A stretch of 64,000 nucleotides of DNA from Flaviramulus_B aquimarinus (GCF_039543205.1 NZ_BAABJH010000001.1:62001-126000), one strand, 5' to 3'. Shown: positions 9,501 to 17,795, numbered from the stretch's first letter. The notes: generated from the letters alone by a model not told the origin. Numbers and translations are program-made.

Positions 9501-11737
9501 TAGTTTACACCATCAATACTATACTCATACCCACTCGGTACACCACCTACAACAATTTCGCCTGGTGTTGTACATATAATATCTCTTGTTGTTACTGTTG
9601 GAATCAACAAGTTTGTGTACACATTAAAGTAAAACTGATTAAAACAACCGCCATCATAATTTAATGTAAGTCTATATTGCCCTGCTGTATCTATGGTGTA
9701 ATTTGGTCCACTAGCAACTTGGTTCCATGTACAAGACGCATCTTCATTGGCACAATCTGAATCTGGAACAGCTGCACAACTCGTTTCATCTAATCGCTCC
9801 CATATCATGGAGGTTGTATCCGTAATATTGGTTTGAATAAATCTTGAATCGTTTGCACCACATAAAAAGAAATTGGGTAATTGCTTCCCATCATTAGGAC
9901 AAGTCACAACTTGATCCGCAAAAGGAATCACTGGGTTTGTTACGTTTGCGCCAAAAGTAATGACTTCAAATTCTTGTTCTATAGATTGGCATGGTGCTAT
10001 TGCTGTATTAGAAACATAATAGGTTCCAGTAGTTGTAACCGTGATTGATTGTGTACTTCCAATAATTGGAACACCCGTAGGACTCGTTGACCATGAATAG
10101 GAATCATAACCATTTGCTGCTGTTAAAGTTGTGCTTGCTCCACATAATATAACCTGCTCATTAAATGTACAATTAATGTCTGCTAAAAAATTAGTTGCAG
10201 CTGGCGTTAATAAACACCCCGTATTTGAACTAAAACTTGGATCGTCTGAAATGGTAAATGTTGGGTTTAATGTTCCATTATAAGTCGAATAGGCTTGATT
10301 ACTAATAATATTAGAACAGGCATCGCTAAGCAAACTACATTCGGATACTACTGTGACTTTAAAGCGAATGTCTTGTACTGGATCAAATTCCTCAACAACA
10401 TCATCATCAACGCTAAAAACCAGTTCTCTTGTTGTTGGGTCATAACTTTGTACAGTAACTCCAGAAGGCAGTAATCCCATATCAGCCGGATAGTCAAAAA
10501 CAATGTTTGTTGGCAGTATATCTCTAATAATTAAGTTTGTAGCATTATCATTCCCTGTATTTTGAAAACCAATAACGTAGTTTAGCTCATCACCAAGATT
10601 AACAAGTTGACCGCCAATGTTTGTACCTGAGGCATCTTCTACTATTTTAGTAAGCACGATGTTTGGTTCGATAATATCGACTGCTAAAGCAAAAAAGTAT
10701 GGAAAATAGGTGTCTCCGCTAGTTTCTAATCGAACTGTAGCCGATGTGGCGCCATTGGCAATAACGGTATTTCCTGGGTTGGGTACCGCTATAACCCCCG
10801 TATCAAAACCTAAAGTATTTGTACTATTTGGATTTCTATTATTTACAGGTAATGCACTTAATTGTGTTACTGAACTATTAAAAAAATTGGTAGCTGGTCT
10901 ATCGGCAGTTGATAAATTTATACCGTTAAGTAATAATTGATCGCCTAAAATCGGACTATCGCCTTCTAAAGTTGCAAATGCAAAATTCGCCCGAACTGGT
11001 GCAGGTGCCGGAATGGTTCTGAATCCTGAAACTGGAATATCCAAGTTAGGATTGCCTCCAGGCACACTAATGGCACTAAAACCATCAAAACTTGTAATGG
11101 ACTTTCCTGGTACTGTTGGGTCTTCATAGACTATAAAAAGAGACCAACCTGCTGAATTACCTGTACCATTTCTAGGTGTAAAAGCGCCTGTTTCCCCTTG
11201 AGCTGCTGATACATTTCCAACGGTATAAGTTCCTAAATCGTTTGCTAAGCTAGTTACTATAGAAGTCACATCTGCATAACAGGCATAAGGAAAACTATCG
11301 CCACCATCAACGGAGGTTCCGTTAGCTTCAAAAACAACGGTTCCAACCACATCATTATAGTCACCTGTAGGCCCTTTGAACTTTACATTAGTATAAGGCT
11401 CTGCACCATCTGTTACTGCTCCCCAATATAATCCTGCATGAATGATTTGATAACAGCCTGGATTTGGTATGTCTAAGTCTGCACTTGTAGAATTAAACGT
11501 CGATGCATCTCCATCAATATCAATATAAGTCATATCAACATTATGATTATAAACGCTATTATCATTAAAAGCATTATTATCTGGACCTAGAATATTATTT
11601 CCTATCAAAACAATATCGCCTTTTAAATCTTGATTAAATCTAGGTGTAAATGGCACAAAATTCTGTGAATACAATGTAGAACTTATAAAAAGCAGAAATA
11701 AAACAAGTCCAGTGCTTACATAAGTAGTTTTATTCAT
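3527..11737 (-). CDS. Giant SprB-like repetitive surface adhesin with T9SS type-B sorting domain
   Basis: A cell-surface protein of about 2,736 residues. The start at 11737 (MNKTTYVSTGLVLFLLFI...) gives a good signal peptide; an upstream in-frame ATG at 11779 would add 14 hydrophilic residues. After an N-terminal beta-rich region comes a DUF11-like domain (about residues 350-460: GDELNYVIGFQNTGND...). A very long tandem array of SprB-type modules follows. By counting the module ends (pattern GxYxVxVxDxxGC) I find about 22. The last ~85 residues form a type-B C-terminal domain (CIPNYFTPNSEGWGPGC, VDIFDRYGRKI, WDGKYNG, PTGDYWYVV). In F. johnsoniae, SprB is the mobile adhesin moved by the gliding motor. 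Whether this protein supports gliding or only adhesion is an inference. A PorP/SprF gene follows with a 4-bp overlap. Confidence 0.9.
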   Translation of the reverse strand: MNKTTYVSTGLVLFLLFISSTLYSQNFVPFTPRFNQDLKGDIVLIGNNILGPDNNAFNDNSVYNHNVDMTYIDIDGDASTFNSTSADLDIPNPGCYQIIHAGLYWGAVTDGAEPYTNVKFKGPTGDYNDVVGTVVFEANGTSVDGGDSFPYACYADVTSIVTSLANDLGTYTVGNVSAAQGETGAFTPRNGTGNSAGWSLFIVYEDPTVPGKSITSFDGFSAISVPGGNPNLDIPVSGFRTIPAPAPVRANFAFATLEGDSPILGDQLLLNGINLSTADRPATNFFNSSVTQLSALPVNNRNPNSTNTLGFDTGVIAVPNPGNTVIANGATSATVRLETSGDTYFPYFFALAVDIIEPNIVLTKIVEDASGTNIGGQLVNLGDELNYVIGFQNTGNDNATNLIIRDILPTNIVFDYPADMGLLPSGVTVQSYDPTTRELVFSVDDDVVEEFDPVQDIRFKVTVVSECSLLSDACSNIISNQAYSTYNGTLNPTFTISDDPSFSSNTGCLLTPAATNFLADINCTFNEQVILCGASTTLTAANGYDSYSWSTSPTGVPIIGSTQSITVTTTGTYYVSNTAIAPCQSIEQEFEVITFGANVTNPVIPFADQVVTCPNDGKQLPNFFLCGANDSRFIQTNITDTTSMIWERLDETSCAAVPDSDCANEDASCTWNQVASGPNYTIDTAGQYRLTLNYDGGCFNQFYFNVYTNLLIPTVTTRDIICTTPGEIVVGGVPSGYEYSIDGVNYQLSNIFSINTPNIYSVYVRQIGVTPNPCIFSVPDVQIRQRDFTVSTIITQPYCNGGQGSVILAANDVRPQYFFSIYDGGTLVNSVGPINTSSYTFANLNSGTYTINVSTEDGCAFTGDIDIIDPPLLTVTSALTQPLTCTDGEITVYPVGGTPPYFYFVNGSTTFQTTPLINVPTAGTYDITVVDSNNCSADTSITVNATPAPDFTVTKTDILCFDAGDVGTISFNVTNPNGNTLEYSIDNGVTFYSSPIFAGLAVGDYDVIVRYIAGADVCLSAPQIISITSQTAINGTATLTTPYTCATNGIITVSGVSGGIGPYSYSLDGVTFQTGLTFSGLIDGTYIVMIRDANDCTFLTAPITIDPLNPPTDLTLSNTPLSCPTLTSDVTITGTTGGVAPLEYQIIAPAASATVYQSSNIFTGLTPDTYTFQVRDANDCFYSESYTIAPLPPLTVSTIITKSLDCTASPDGIIASTISGGTGPFTYAVSFNGATYSVPSAVAGTAFNHTAVTDGTYQFQITDANGCIAESGVQTINAISLPEITSVIQTQLILCHGDSNAAINITINNAVGTAPFVINVNNDTTGVNYGTQTSGLSAGDYTITLTDANLCTDIETITIAEPSPIFVSSTALPITCGALGISKGSVIINSVTGGTAPYNYYVTGTNGYSASELNASGTISTTFDVVDFGLYQINVVDSNGCSVLVQDVLVASPPNDLDITINTTADCITGGEALVDIGTTLVGTGPFFFDIYRGVIPPPPPGGTWIAEDFPGSQNATFTGLIPGVTYTFIVYDVSTGCSYFETATAPIPTNSTLTGSALTSNNITCVGSADGTVSFTVNSIYGVPTDVNYEIFDLLSFTSTTISGTSTVPAGGSLPVSNLGPLPFGTYFVLITETTGPNAGCSVVTVPFNITESVNDLTISATIDQNANCSPNSGRISAIATDGTSPYLYQLTTSAIPPLATDPSWAPVSTFNVGANSYYAHVIDAYGCIRSTPVLVLSSDPEPSITAILNNQCTVTEGNFEIDVTIITTGIAPYSYSIDGGAFQTRTAPFSISNLSSGTHTVEIQDANGCGNLVSVDIEAPIGLIPTLTTIPTCNNDDGQISVTGSGGTGSYTYSISPNPASISLIGNVFSGVPSGTYTVTITDTATSCSEDATIVLPTSTPPTFTTSPTAVTCFGDNSGTFEINVSGYSGPYTYEVFDSSSASVFGSVGANTSTNPEVVTGLLAGTYSVVITETASPFCSATSNVIISTPLEALTLVATETSNVTCDDDKGTITAIANGGWGTYEYELTGMATVSYSPNGTFTNLSAGAYTVNVRDAGGCIASENVMLDLPTPIDGTITASTNLLSCFGDTNATITVSAVTGGEGTNYSYTLNQVLPTVSSSGPQTTPVFNGLGSGTYNVVISDGYNCSFTSVDVTINDPTQVQVSLVKETSQTCLTNATLTLSATGGTGSYEYSDTASFVTIIGTFSSSITIPVSNGTYQYYVRDANACIANVSNEITIDPLPTLLVNLDAMNASINCAGDDNGVIVATAEGGLGSYVYTLQDISGNAILPVTQNSPGIFTELPPGTYQVEVESGDCLTTSAQISITEPNTPLLVNFLATNVTCPGTNNGRLDITASGGTGIIKYAISPQLNQFFESPIFEDLSPGNYQAIAQDELGCFIIFDFIIEDPIPVALNIVANSIIPEICDGDLDGEFSIEISGGELPYSVSLDDIDGPYTTGTLTQTQFDFIGLAGGDHLVYVRDNLGCETEWNITFPESVLIDPEVIVEFGCVNNVSSNTVTVTVDASITNLADLDYALNSGAYQADNVFVDVPPGIGHYIDVRHTNGCIQRTELFDISQLDPLQLVLEDGDINQIVALTSGGEAPYVYTLNGEDYGNENRFLIYASGDYTVTVTDSNGCFVSATRYFEFVDVCIPNYFTPNSEGWGPGCASQYTELTVDIFDRYGRKIATLRVGDKWDGKYNGIELPTGDYWYVVKLNDPRNDRDFVGHFTLYR

Positions 11738-11779
11738 GGTTGCTATATTTAGTACTTCTTTTAATCTGGGGGTAATCAA

Positions 11780-12120
11780 AAAGAAATATGTCTTAGTTAT
11801 ATAATCTATTAAACAAGAAAGGTTATTTCGTACAAAAAAAACCTTTCATCCTTATTTAGCGTAATTAAACGGTATAAATATGGTGATTTTATTTGTAAAA
11901 TTAAAGTAAGTCTGTATATTTTGTGTTTTTTATCGTGTTATTAGTTCTTTCATCGATAAAATTTAAATATTTTGTAGTATTTTATATACCTTATATAAAT
12001 TGCTATTCTTCACAAAAAACAAAGCCTTGATAGGTGAAAATGTTGAATAGAATAGGGATATGTTATTTTATATCGACATGCAGAGATGGAATAAAAAGAT
12101 AAAGCTGGTACCTCTAAATT
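11780..12120. other. AT-rich intergenic spacer between two T9SS cargo/SprF pairs
   Basis: About 340 bp separate the giant adhesin gene from the SprF-coiled-coil fusion gene upstream of it. I see no ORF, no tRNA and no convincing hairpin terminator. A full TAnnTTTG box facing the adhesin gene was not found, so its promoter is unresolved. Confidence 0.5.
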
Positions 12121-14553
12121 CTAATTCTCAATTTTAACCATAGACATCTTACTATTGTATGGTTTACTTCCTTTAGAATTCATTGCTGATTTTGCTTGAT
12201 CGATACCTTCAAATTTCTCATGATATATATAATACTTACTTGTATTGACATCATAAAAGAAGTTAATATTAGTTTGTCCTGCAGATACCGCTTTGGTTAG
12301 GAACTCATCTCTTTTATTTACATCGCTATGTACGGCTATTACCAAGTAGTAACCACTCTCAACATTTTTAATATCTTTTACAATTTGTATGTTGCTCAAT
12401 TCTTCACCATGATCAAAATCTTCTGCTGTTAATGGTGTTGGGCTAACATCGGTAAATGTCTTTATTCGATCTAAGGCAGCTCTATCTTTTACATATCGAT
12501 CTTGCTCGTTATCATAGGCGGCACGTTTTATTCTTCGATTCCTTTCTATTTCTGTATCCGCTTTAATAACATCAAGAGTTGATAGTAAATCCGCTTTAGC
12601 ATTTGCAGTTTGTAACTGTTGTGATTTTAGTTCTAGAATTTTTCGCTTGTAGAACGTATTAGTTTCATCGTCTTTATCTCTAAACTTTTTGAGTCTATCT
12701 TTATATAAGCTTTCTAATTCCGATATTTTTACATTTTGAGATTCTATAAGCTTATCAATCTGTAATTGTAATGTTTCTAATGCTGCATTTTCGGCTGTTA
12801 CACTTTTAAATGCTTTAGGTGCACTATAAATACCTTGCTCACTTAAATCATTTTCTTCTTTTAGATCGTTAAGATCTTGTTGCTTGCTAGCCACTTTTTC
12901 TCTTAATAATACTAATAAATCTTGTTGTTCGATTTTTGAGTTCTCTGTTAATTCTGTTAGACTTTTCATAGCCAAGGCCTCTCTATCTTTTGCAACATTA
13001 ACCAACACACCATCTAATTCTAAGGTGTCTATCCTTTGCTCGTTTTCTTCTCTTTCAGACTTAACGCTAGCTGCTTCAGCTAACTTGGCTTGAGCCTCTT
13101 GTTCTGCTTTTACTCTTGCTGCTTCTACTAACTTAGCTTGAGCTTCTTGCTCTGCTTTTACTCTTTCTGCTTCGGCTAACTTGGCTTGTGCTTCTTGTTC
13201 TGCTTTTTCTCTTTCTGCTTCTACTAACTTAGCTTGAGCTTCTTGTTCTGCCTCTACCCTTGCTGCTTCGGCTAGCTTAGTCTGAGTCTCTTGTTCGGCT
13301 TTTACTCTTTCTGCTTCTGCTAACTTGGCTTGCGCTTCTTGCTCTGCTTTAACGTTTTCTGTTTCAGCTAAATTAACTTGGGCGTCTTGTATGTCTTTAG
13401 TTTCAGCTACACTTTGAATTTTGGCCTCTCTTCTTGCTTTGGCTTCTGCCACTAATTTTGCCCGGGTATCAGCTTTTGCTTTCACTTTTTCTGCTGCAAT
13501 AACTTTTGCCTTAGCCTTTTCTTCTGCAATAGCATTTCTATCGACCTTAGGTTTATTTGTAGCTCTTCTTTTTGCTGCTATACGGCTTTTCTTTTTCTCT
13601 GTAAAAAGAAGTGCAGCTTCATCATCATCGCCACTATAATCATACCTATAACGATTTTTAAATTTATAGGCTAAAGTAATATCATGAGAGTTTCCAAAAC
13701 TTGACAAATCGCCAATAGCTTTTTCGTAATTGTATTCTATGGCTATTTGCGTACTAATATTCAACCCTATACCTGCAGATATTCCATATAAACTATTGTA
13801 ACCTATTTGTCCCCAAAAGCCTTTAGGGACTGTTAGCATCATAATTCCTGAAATAACGGTTTGATCTTTTTTAAATTCTGACCTAACTAAACTTGAAAAT
13901 TTACTTTCATCAAAAAAGCCTCGTGCATCTAGGTAGCCTGTATACATAACATGAGCCTGAACACTTTGTTCAGGGTTATCTTCAATCATTGTCGATGTTG
14001 TTAAATTATACGCTACAAAATTGTTTATAGATACCCCAAAATCTAAAAATGTAGTTCCATAATTCAACCCTGGATTTATCGTAATCAATGTATTGGATGG
14101 TATATTATTTAATGATGGGTCGGGGGAATTTGTAATTACCTTACCATCATTTATACCACTTTTATAAAATCCAAGATTTATACCAAAAGTTAGATTATTA
14201 TCTCTATTGAGGGTTGCATTATATGCAGCATTCAAAATACCTCCAAAAGTAGTTAATACACCATAGTTTTGTTGAAATACGCCAACGCCTATACCCATAT
14301 TCTCTCTAAACCTGCCTGAATAACTAAACAAGTAAGTTTGTGGGGCATCATCGAATTGAACCCATTGCCTGTTGTTGGAAAAACTAATGTATTTATTTTG
14401 TTCTCTAACAAAACTAAGCGTTGGGTTAATAGCATATTTATTAAATTTAAGGGAATTCCTAACAGGCAATGTTAAGGCAACAACGCCATCATCTTGAGCG
14501 TAAAGCTGCGTTAAACTTAACAATAAAACGATATATAGTATATAGTTTTTCAT
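12121..14553 (-). CDS. PorP/SprF barrel fused to a repetitive coiled coil and a SPOR-like domain
   Basis: An 810-residue protein, more than twice the usual PorP/SprF length. It opens with a signal peptide (MKNYILYIVLLLSLTQLYAQ) and a PorP/SprF barrel to about residue 300 (FNKYAINPTLSFVREQN...; ends near DITLAYKFKNRYRYDYSG). A lysine/alanine-rich segment leads to six tandem 16-residue repeats of the type KAEQEAQAKLAEAERV, then further charged coiled coil. The last ~80 residues (GYYLVIAVHSDVNKRDEFL ... YYIYHEKFEGIDQAKSAM) have the beta-alpha-beta-beta-alpha-beta pattern of SPOR domains, which bind denuded peptidoglycan. I infer that the barrel sits in the outer membrane with the arm reaching into the periplasm. 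The type-B cargo gene immediately upstream ends 1 bp before this start, so the two form a cargo/translocation-partner pair. Confidence 0.85.
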   Translation of the reverse strand: MKNYILYIVLLLSLTQLYAQDDGVVALTLPVRNSLKFNKYAINPTLSFVREQNKYISFSNNRQWVQFDDAPQTYLFSYSGRFRENMGIGVGVFQQNYGVLTTFGGILNAAYNATLNRDNNLTFGINLGFYKSGINDGKVITNSPDPSLNNIPSNTLITINPGLNYGTTFLDFGVSINNFVAYNLTTSTMIEDNPEQSVQAHVMYTGYLDARGFFDESKFSSLVRSEFKKDQTVISGIMMLTVPKGFWGQIGYNSLYGISAGIGLNISTQIAIEYNYEKAIGDLSSFGNSHDITLAYKFKNRYRYDYSGDDDEAALLFTEKKKSRIAAKRRATNKPKVDRNAIAEEKAKAKVIAAEKVKAKADTRAKLVAEAKARREAKIQSVAETKDIQDAQVNLAETENVKAEQEAQAKLAEAERVKAEQETQTKLAEAARVEAEQEAQAKLVEAEREKAEQEAQAKLAEAERVKAEQEAQAKLVEAARVKAEQEAQAKLAEAASVKSEREENEQRIDTLELDGVLVNVAKDREALAMKSLTELTENSKIEQQDLLVLLREKVASKQQDLNDLKEENDLSEQGIYSAPKAFKSVTAENAALETLQLQIDKLIESQNVKISELESLYKDRLKKFRDKDDETNTFYKRKILELKSQQLQTANAKADLLSTLDVIKADTEIERNRRIKRAAYDNEQDRYVKDRAALDRIKTFTDVSPTPLTAEDFDHGEELSNIQIVKDIKNVESGYYLVIAVHSDVNKRDEFLTKAVSAGQTNINFFYDVNTSKYYIYHEKFEGIDQAKSAMNSKGSKPYNSKMSMVKIEN
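13063..13350 (-). repeat. Six in-frame 48-bp tandem repeats
   Basis: Six consecutive 48-bp units encode 16-residue repeats (consensus KAEQEAQAKLAEAERV) inside the SprF fusion gene. Units differ at a few codons (E/A, L/V, R/S), and a degenerate unit precedes them. They are coding, in frame and without spacers, so they build a long alpha-helical or coiled-coil rod. Confidence 0.9.
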
Positions 14554-14554
14554 G

Positions 14555-15991
14555 CTATTTAACGACCGTTATGGATCCTTTTTTTACATTACCATTTACG
14601 GTAGTAATAATATAGTAGTAAACTGGATTTATAGCTGCAAATGCTATTTGATTCTCTGGCCAGTTATTTTGATAGTCTATTGTTTGAAATACCACATCAC
14701 CTTTAGAATTCAACACCATAATTTCAGCATTTGTTCCATTTACATAGTCTTGGGGTATAATCCAAGTATCATTAATTCCATCGCCATTTGGGCTAATTAC
14801 ATTGGGAATGTTTGCCACATCTGGAAATGGTGTTCTAACTTCAAAAACAAATTCTCTAGAAACCATACAGCCTGTAGTTTGACGTATTACGGCCTTATAG
14901 TTTCCTGTTTGGCTTATTACATAACGATTGCTAATAGCATCAGGAATTAAAGTATCATTAAAATACCAGATATATTCTGGATTATTAGCCGATGTAGTTA
15001 CCGTAGCAACTAAGGTTTCATTTTCTTCTATGGTATTAATAGCTTCAACATCTATACTACTTGTAAAACCGGTACTTTCTAAATTAATCATAGCACTGGT
15101 CGTACAGCTTCCTAAATCTATATTTACCGAATATGCTCCAGATATATCAGTATTATACATTTGATCGGTTGCTCCAGAAATTTCTATGCCATCTTTAAAC
15201 CATTGATAACTCATACCATTAATAGCACTTAATGTTGTGGGGCCTTTGCTTGAACAAAATGGATTACCTTTACTGGAATTAATACTAGATGAACCTCCTG
15301 AAGTTGACTCACTAACCGTAACCCGATTTGAAAACGAATTGGAGGTACAAGTCCCATAATTTGTTTCAACAAAATAAGTGCCTGGCTCACTTACAGATAA
15401 GGTCTCACCTAAAGCAATAAAATCGGATGTGGTCGGACTGGTTTCTTTAAACCAATTATATGTTAAAGCTGGGTATTGCAAAGGCGAATCATTTGATTCA
15501 TTCCCAGGGTTATCTATGGTTAATAAATAACTACCTCCTGAACAATACACGCCCGTTGAAATTAAATTATTGATAGAAAAAGGGGTGTCCTGAATTTTAT
15601 AATATGCTGCAAACGCATTGGAGTTAGCACTTGTAGCCACTGGAGCCGTACTTTTAACTCGCAATTTATAGGCTTCGCCCGAAATTGTTATAGGTACGGG
15701 AAAACTAAGTGTTGCAGGTGATGCACTTATTGTTCCTACCCCTGATGTGTAAATGGTTGTGGCATTTGAAAAATTTCCAGTAGCATCCGAAAGTTCAATC
15801 TTAAATTGATTTGTGGAACTTATGGCGGCTTCTGGAGAAAAAGTAAATGTTATATTATAGGTATTAAATGAAGGACTGGCACAAGCTTGGCTAAAACCCA
15901 AATTGGGCTTACCAATTACAATTTGTGCGTTTCCATTTTCTATGAAAGAGCACACTAAAAAAACAATATATAATATAGTAAAGTTCCTCAT
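14555..15991 (-). CDS. Secreted protein with Ig-like modules and T9SS type-B sorting domain
   Basis: A 478-residue exported protein. The signal peptide is MRNFTILYIVFLVCSFIENGNAQ. The body has repeated Ig/PKD-like segments with Cys and aromatic residues (YCSGGSYLLTIDNPG; YNWFKETSPTTSDFI; SYQWFKDGIEISGA; YIWYFNDTLIPDA). The last ~90 residues are a gliding-motility-associated type-B C-terminal domain (IPNVISPNGDGINDTWIIP, then VYYYIITT and a basic end VKKGSITVVK). It is predicted to cross the outer membrane by T9SS and be held at the cell surface. The next gene, encoding the SprF-coiled-coil-SPOR fusion, begins 1 bp after its stop codon, so the two are probably translated together and work as a pair. 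Confidence 0.85.
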   Translation of the reverse strand: MRNFTILYIVFLVCSFIENGNAQIVIGKPNLGFSQACASPSFNTYNITFTFSPEAAISSTNQFKIELSDATGNFSNATTIYTSGVGTISASPATLSFPVPITISGEAYKLRVKSTAPVATSANSNAFAAYYKIQDTPFSINNLISTGVYCSGGSYLLTIDNPGNESNDSPLQYPALTYNWFKETSPTTSDFIALGETLSVSEPGTYFVETNYGTCTSNSFSNRVTVSESTSGGSSSINSSKGNPFCSSKGPTTLSAINGMSYQWFKDGIEISGATDQMYNTDISGAYSVNIDLGSCTTSAMINLESTGFTSSIDVEAINTIEENETLVATVTTSANNPEYIWYFNDTLIPDAISNRYVISQTGNYKAVIRQTTGCMVSREFVFEVRTPFPDVANIPNVISPNGDGINDTWIIPQDYVNGTNAEIMVLNSKGDVVFQTIDYQNNWPENQIAFAAINPVYYYIITTVNGNVKKGSITVVK

Positions 15992-16130
15992 ACTCTTTTA
16001 TTTTCGTTAGTAAATAAACGTCTAGAAACAAGTACAGCCAACATTATGAAATGTGAATTAAAAGAATGACTTAATTTATGAGCGTGCTAACAGGACGTAT
16101 ACCATCTAGAGCTTCAATAAAGAATATATT

Positions 16131-17456
16131 TTAGTTATCCCTTAAATCTGGATCGACCTCATTTGAGGCTATTATTTTATTAATTCTCAATCTGAAATCT
16201 GGTCTTTTACTATGTCTTAAATCTATAAATGTTTCAGAATTTTCACTTTTAGAATACACATTAAAAAAGGCACTATTTCCATACCAATTTTCCAAGTCTT
16301 CATTATTAGAATTATTTTCAACAAAAATGTTTCCTTTACAATTATTGAAATACATAGCCGAAAACTTGATTTTTTCTAAATTCTGTTGGTTAATGCTAAT
16401 TTTATCTTCTAAAATTACGGCTGGATTAAAACCAGAAATGACACTTTTATTCATATCAAGCGAGGCGTTATGTCCTACATAAACCGCTTCGTTTATTAAG
16501 CCCATTTCTATTTCAGACTTTAAATTTTCACTATCATTAACAAAAGTCAAATTCTTTGCTACAACTGATGTCCCATTTTTAGAAAAATCAACTTGATCTC
16601 TATCATCATAAGACATGACATTCAAACACCTCGATCCTGAACTATTTGACACATAAGGTGATCTTACCGCCAATGAGTTAAGTAAATTAGATTGGGATCC
16701 ATAATTAAATTTATAATCATTACTGTTTGCTCTATATGAAACCATATTATACATGCTAACTGAGCCACCCCATACTTCAAAAGCATTTCCAGAAGCATAA
16801 CTTACCATAATATTTTCTAAAATGGTTTCGTTACCTACGCCTGCTAATAATAATCCACTAAAGTAATTACCGTTACCCAATCTTTTACCAGCATATTCTA
16901 TTCTAACGTACCTTAAAATTCCGGATACATCCTCATAATTTTCGCCACCGTAATTGGCATTAGCATAAACAGTAGCATTAAGCTGTGTGTAATATGAAGA
17001 TACGGAGCCATTACCAAACTTATTGGTAGGCGCATCGCCTAGTATGATGAGTCCACCCCAATCCCCTGCTCTTTTAAAACTTCTGTTGGAAGTAAAAACT
17101 ATTGGGTCCGTTTCAATACCATCAGCAATTATTTTTGCACCTTTAGTAATGGTCAATGAGGCTTCTGATTTAAAATCACCTATTATAACCGTACCAGGTT
17201 CAATGGTAAGTGTTGCGTTATTAGTGACAAAAACACTACCTAGTAACAGATATACTTCCCTTTTATACAAGGTTGTACTTTCGGTAATACTCCCAGTTAA
17301 TATTTTTGTAGGTTCATCATAATCCTTTTGATTAGGTTTAAATTCTGTCCAATTATTAAGCCAATTGTTTGAGCCTATAATTCCTTTTTCTTGTTGAGCA
17401 AAAGCGGTTAATGTTGCTAAAAGAAATATTAAAACGATTTGGGTATAGCTTTTCAT
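16131..17456 (-). CDS. Secreted protein with predicted beta-helix (parallel beta) fold, function unknown
   Basis: A 441-residue protein with a clear signal peptide (MKSYTQIVLIFLLATLTAFAQ). The mature part resembles a family of Bacteroidota exported proteins with right-handed beta-helix character: NATLTIEPGTVIIGDF, ASLTITKGAKIIADG, DPIVFTSNRSFKRAGDWGG and LRYVRIEYAGKRLGNG suggest stacked rungs. No catalytic residues are recognisable, and no T9SS sorting domain is seen at the C-terminus (it ends NEVDPDLRDN), so its final location is uncertain. It is transcribed alone from a well-formed promoter at 17495-17525. Confidence 0.72.
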   Translation of the reverse strand: MKSYTQIVLIFLLATLTAFAQQEKGIIGSNNWLNNWTEFKPNQKDYDEPTKILTGSITESTTLYKREVYLLLGSVFVTNNATLTIEPGTVIIGDFKSEASLTITKGAKIIADGIETDPIVFTSNRSFKRAGDWGGLIILGDAPTNKFGNGSVSSYYTQLNATVYANANYGGENYEDVSGILRYVRIEYAGKRLGNGNYFSGLLLAGVGNETILENIMVSYASGNAFEVWGGSVSMYNMVSYRANSNDYKFNYGSQSNLLNSLAVRSPYVSNSSGSRCLNVMSYDDRDQVDFSKNGTSVVAKNLTFVNDSENLKSEIEMGLINEAVYVGHNASLDMNKSVISGFNPAVILEDKISINQQNLEKIKFSAMYFNNCKGNIFVENNSNNEDLENWYGNSAFFNVYSKSENSETFIDLRHSKRPDFRLRINKIIASNEVDPDLRDN

Positions 17457-17494
17457 AGTTAAAACTAATTGTGATTCTGTAAATTAATATATGT

Positions 17495-17525
17495 CAAAAA
17501 TAGAAATAAATCCATGAAATACCAA
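17495..17525 (-). promoter_or_regulatory. Bacteroidota sigma-A-type promoter for the beta-helix protein gene
   Basis: On the minus strand TATTTTTG (17495-17502) matches the -7 consensus TAnnTTTG, and TTG (17523-17525) lies 20 bp upstream at the -33 position. The predicted transcript would have a leader of about 35 nt before the ATG at 17456. Confidence 0.6.
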
Positions 17526-17795
17526 TTATTTCGATAAAATACACATTTTAATCAATTTATTTAATAAATAAACTCGATGAACAGCACTTATTATATGCAA
17601 ATAAATAGATAGAAATAGTAATTGTGTGTGTAAGTTAGAAAGTAGACTATAAAAATGCAAAGGATTTATAGAAACACGGATTTAACTTTTAGGAATAATT
17701 AAAATTCTGAAAAATTAATAAATAAATTTACATCAAGAGGATTTCAGTATATCATGAAATCTAAAAAGAATGGTTACTAATTAAAAAATTAAATA
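17526..17795. other. AT-rich spacer without recognised features
   Basis: Between the promoter of the beta-helix gene and the end of the small secreted protein gene I see only AT-rich sequence: no ORF of coding character and no strong hairpin. Confidence 0.4.

Noticed and set aside
3985..10940. Short open frames antisense to the giant adhesin gene
   Set aside because: They are shadows of the repeat-rich coding strand with no start-site signals or protein character.
13063..13350. Regular repeats that could suggest a CRISPR array
   Set aside because: The 48-bp units are continuous, in frame, have no spacers and encode a coiled-coil rod inside a long gene.
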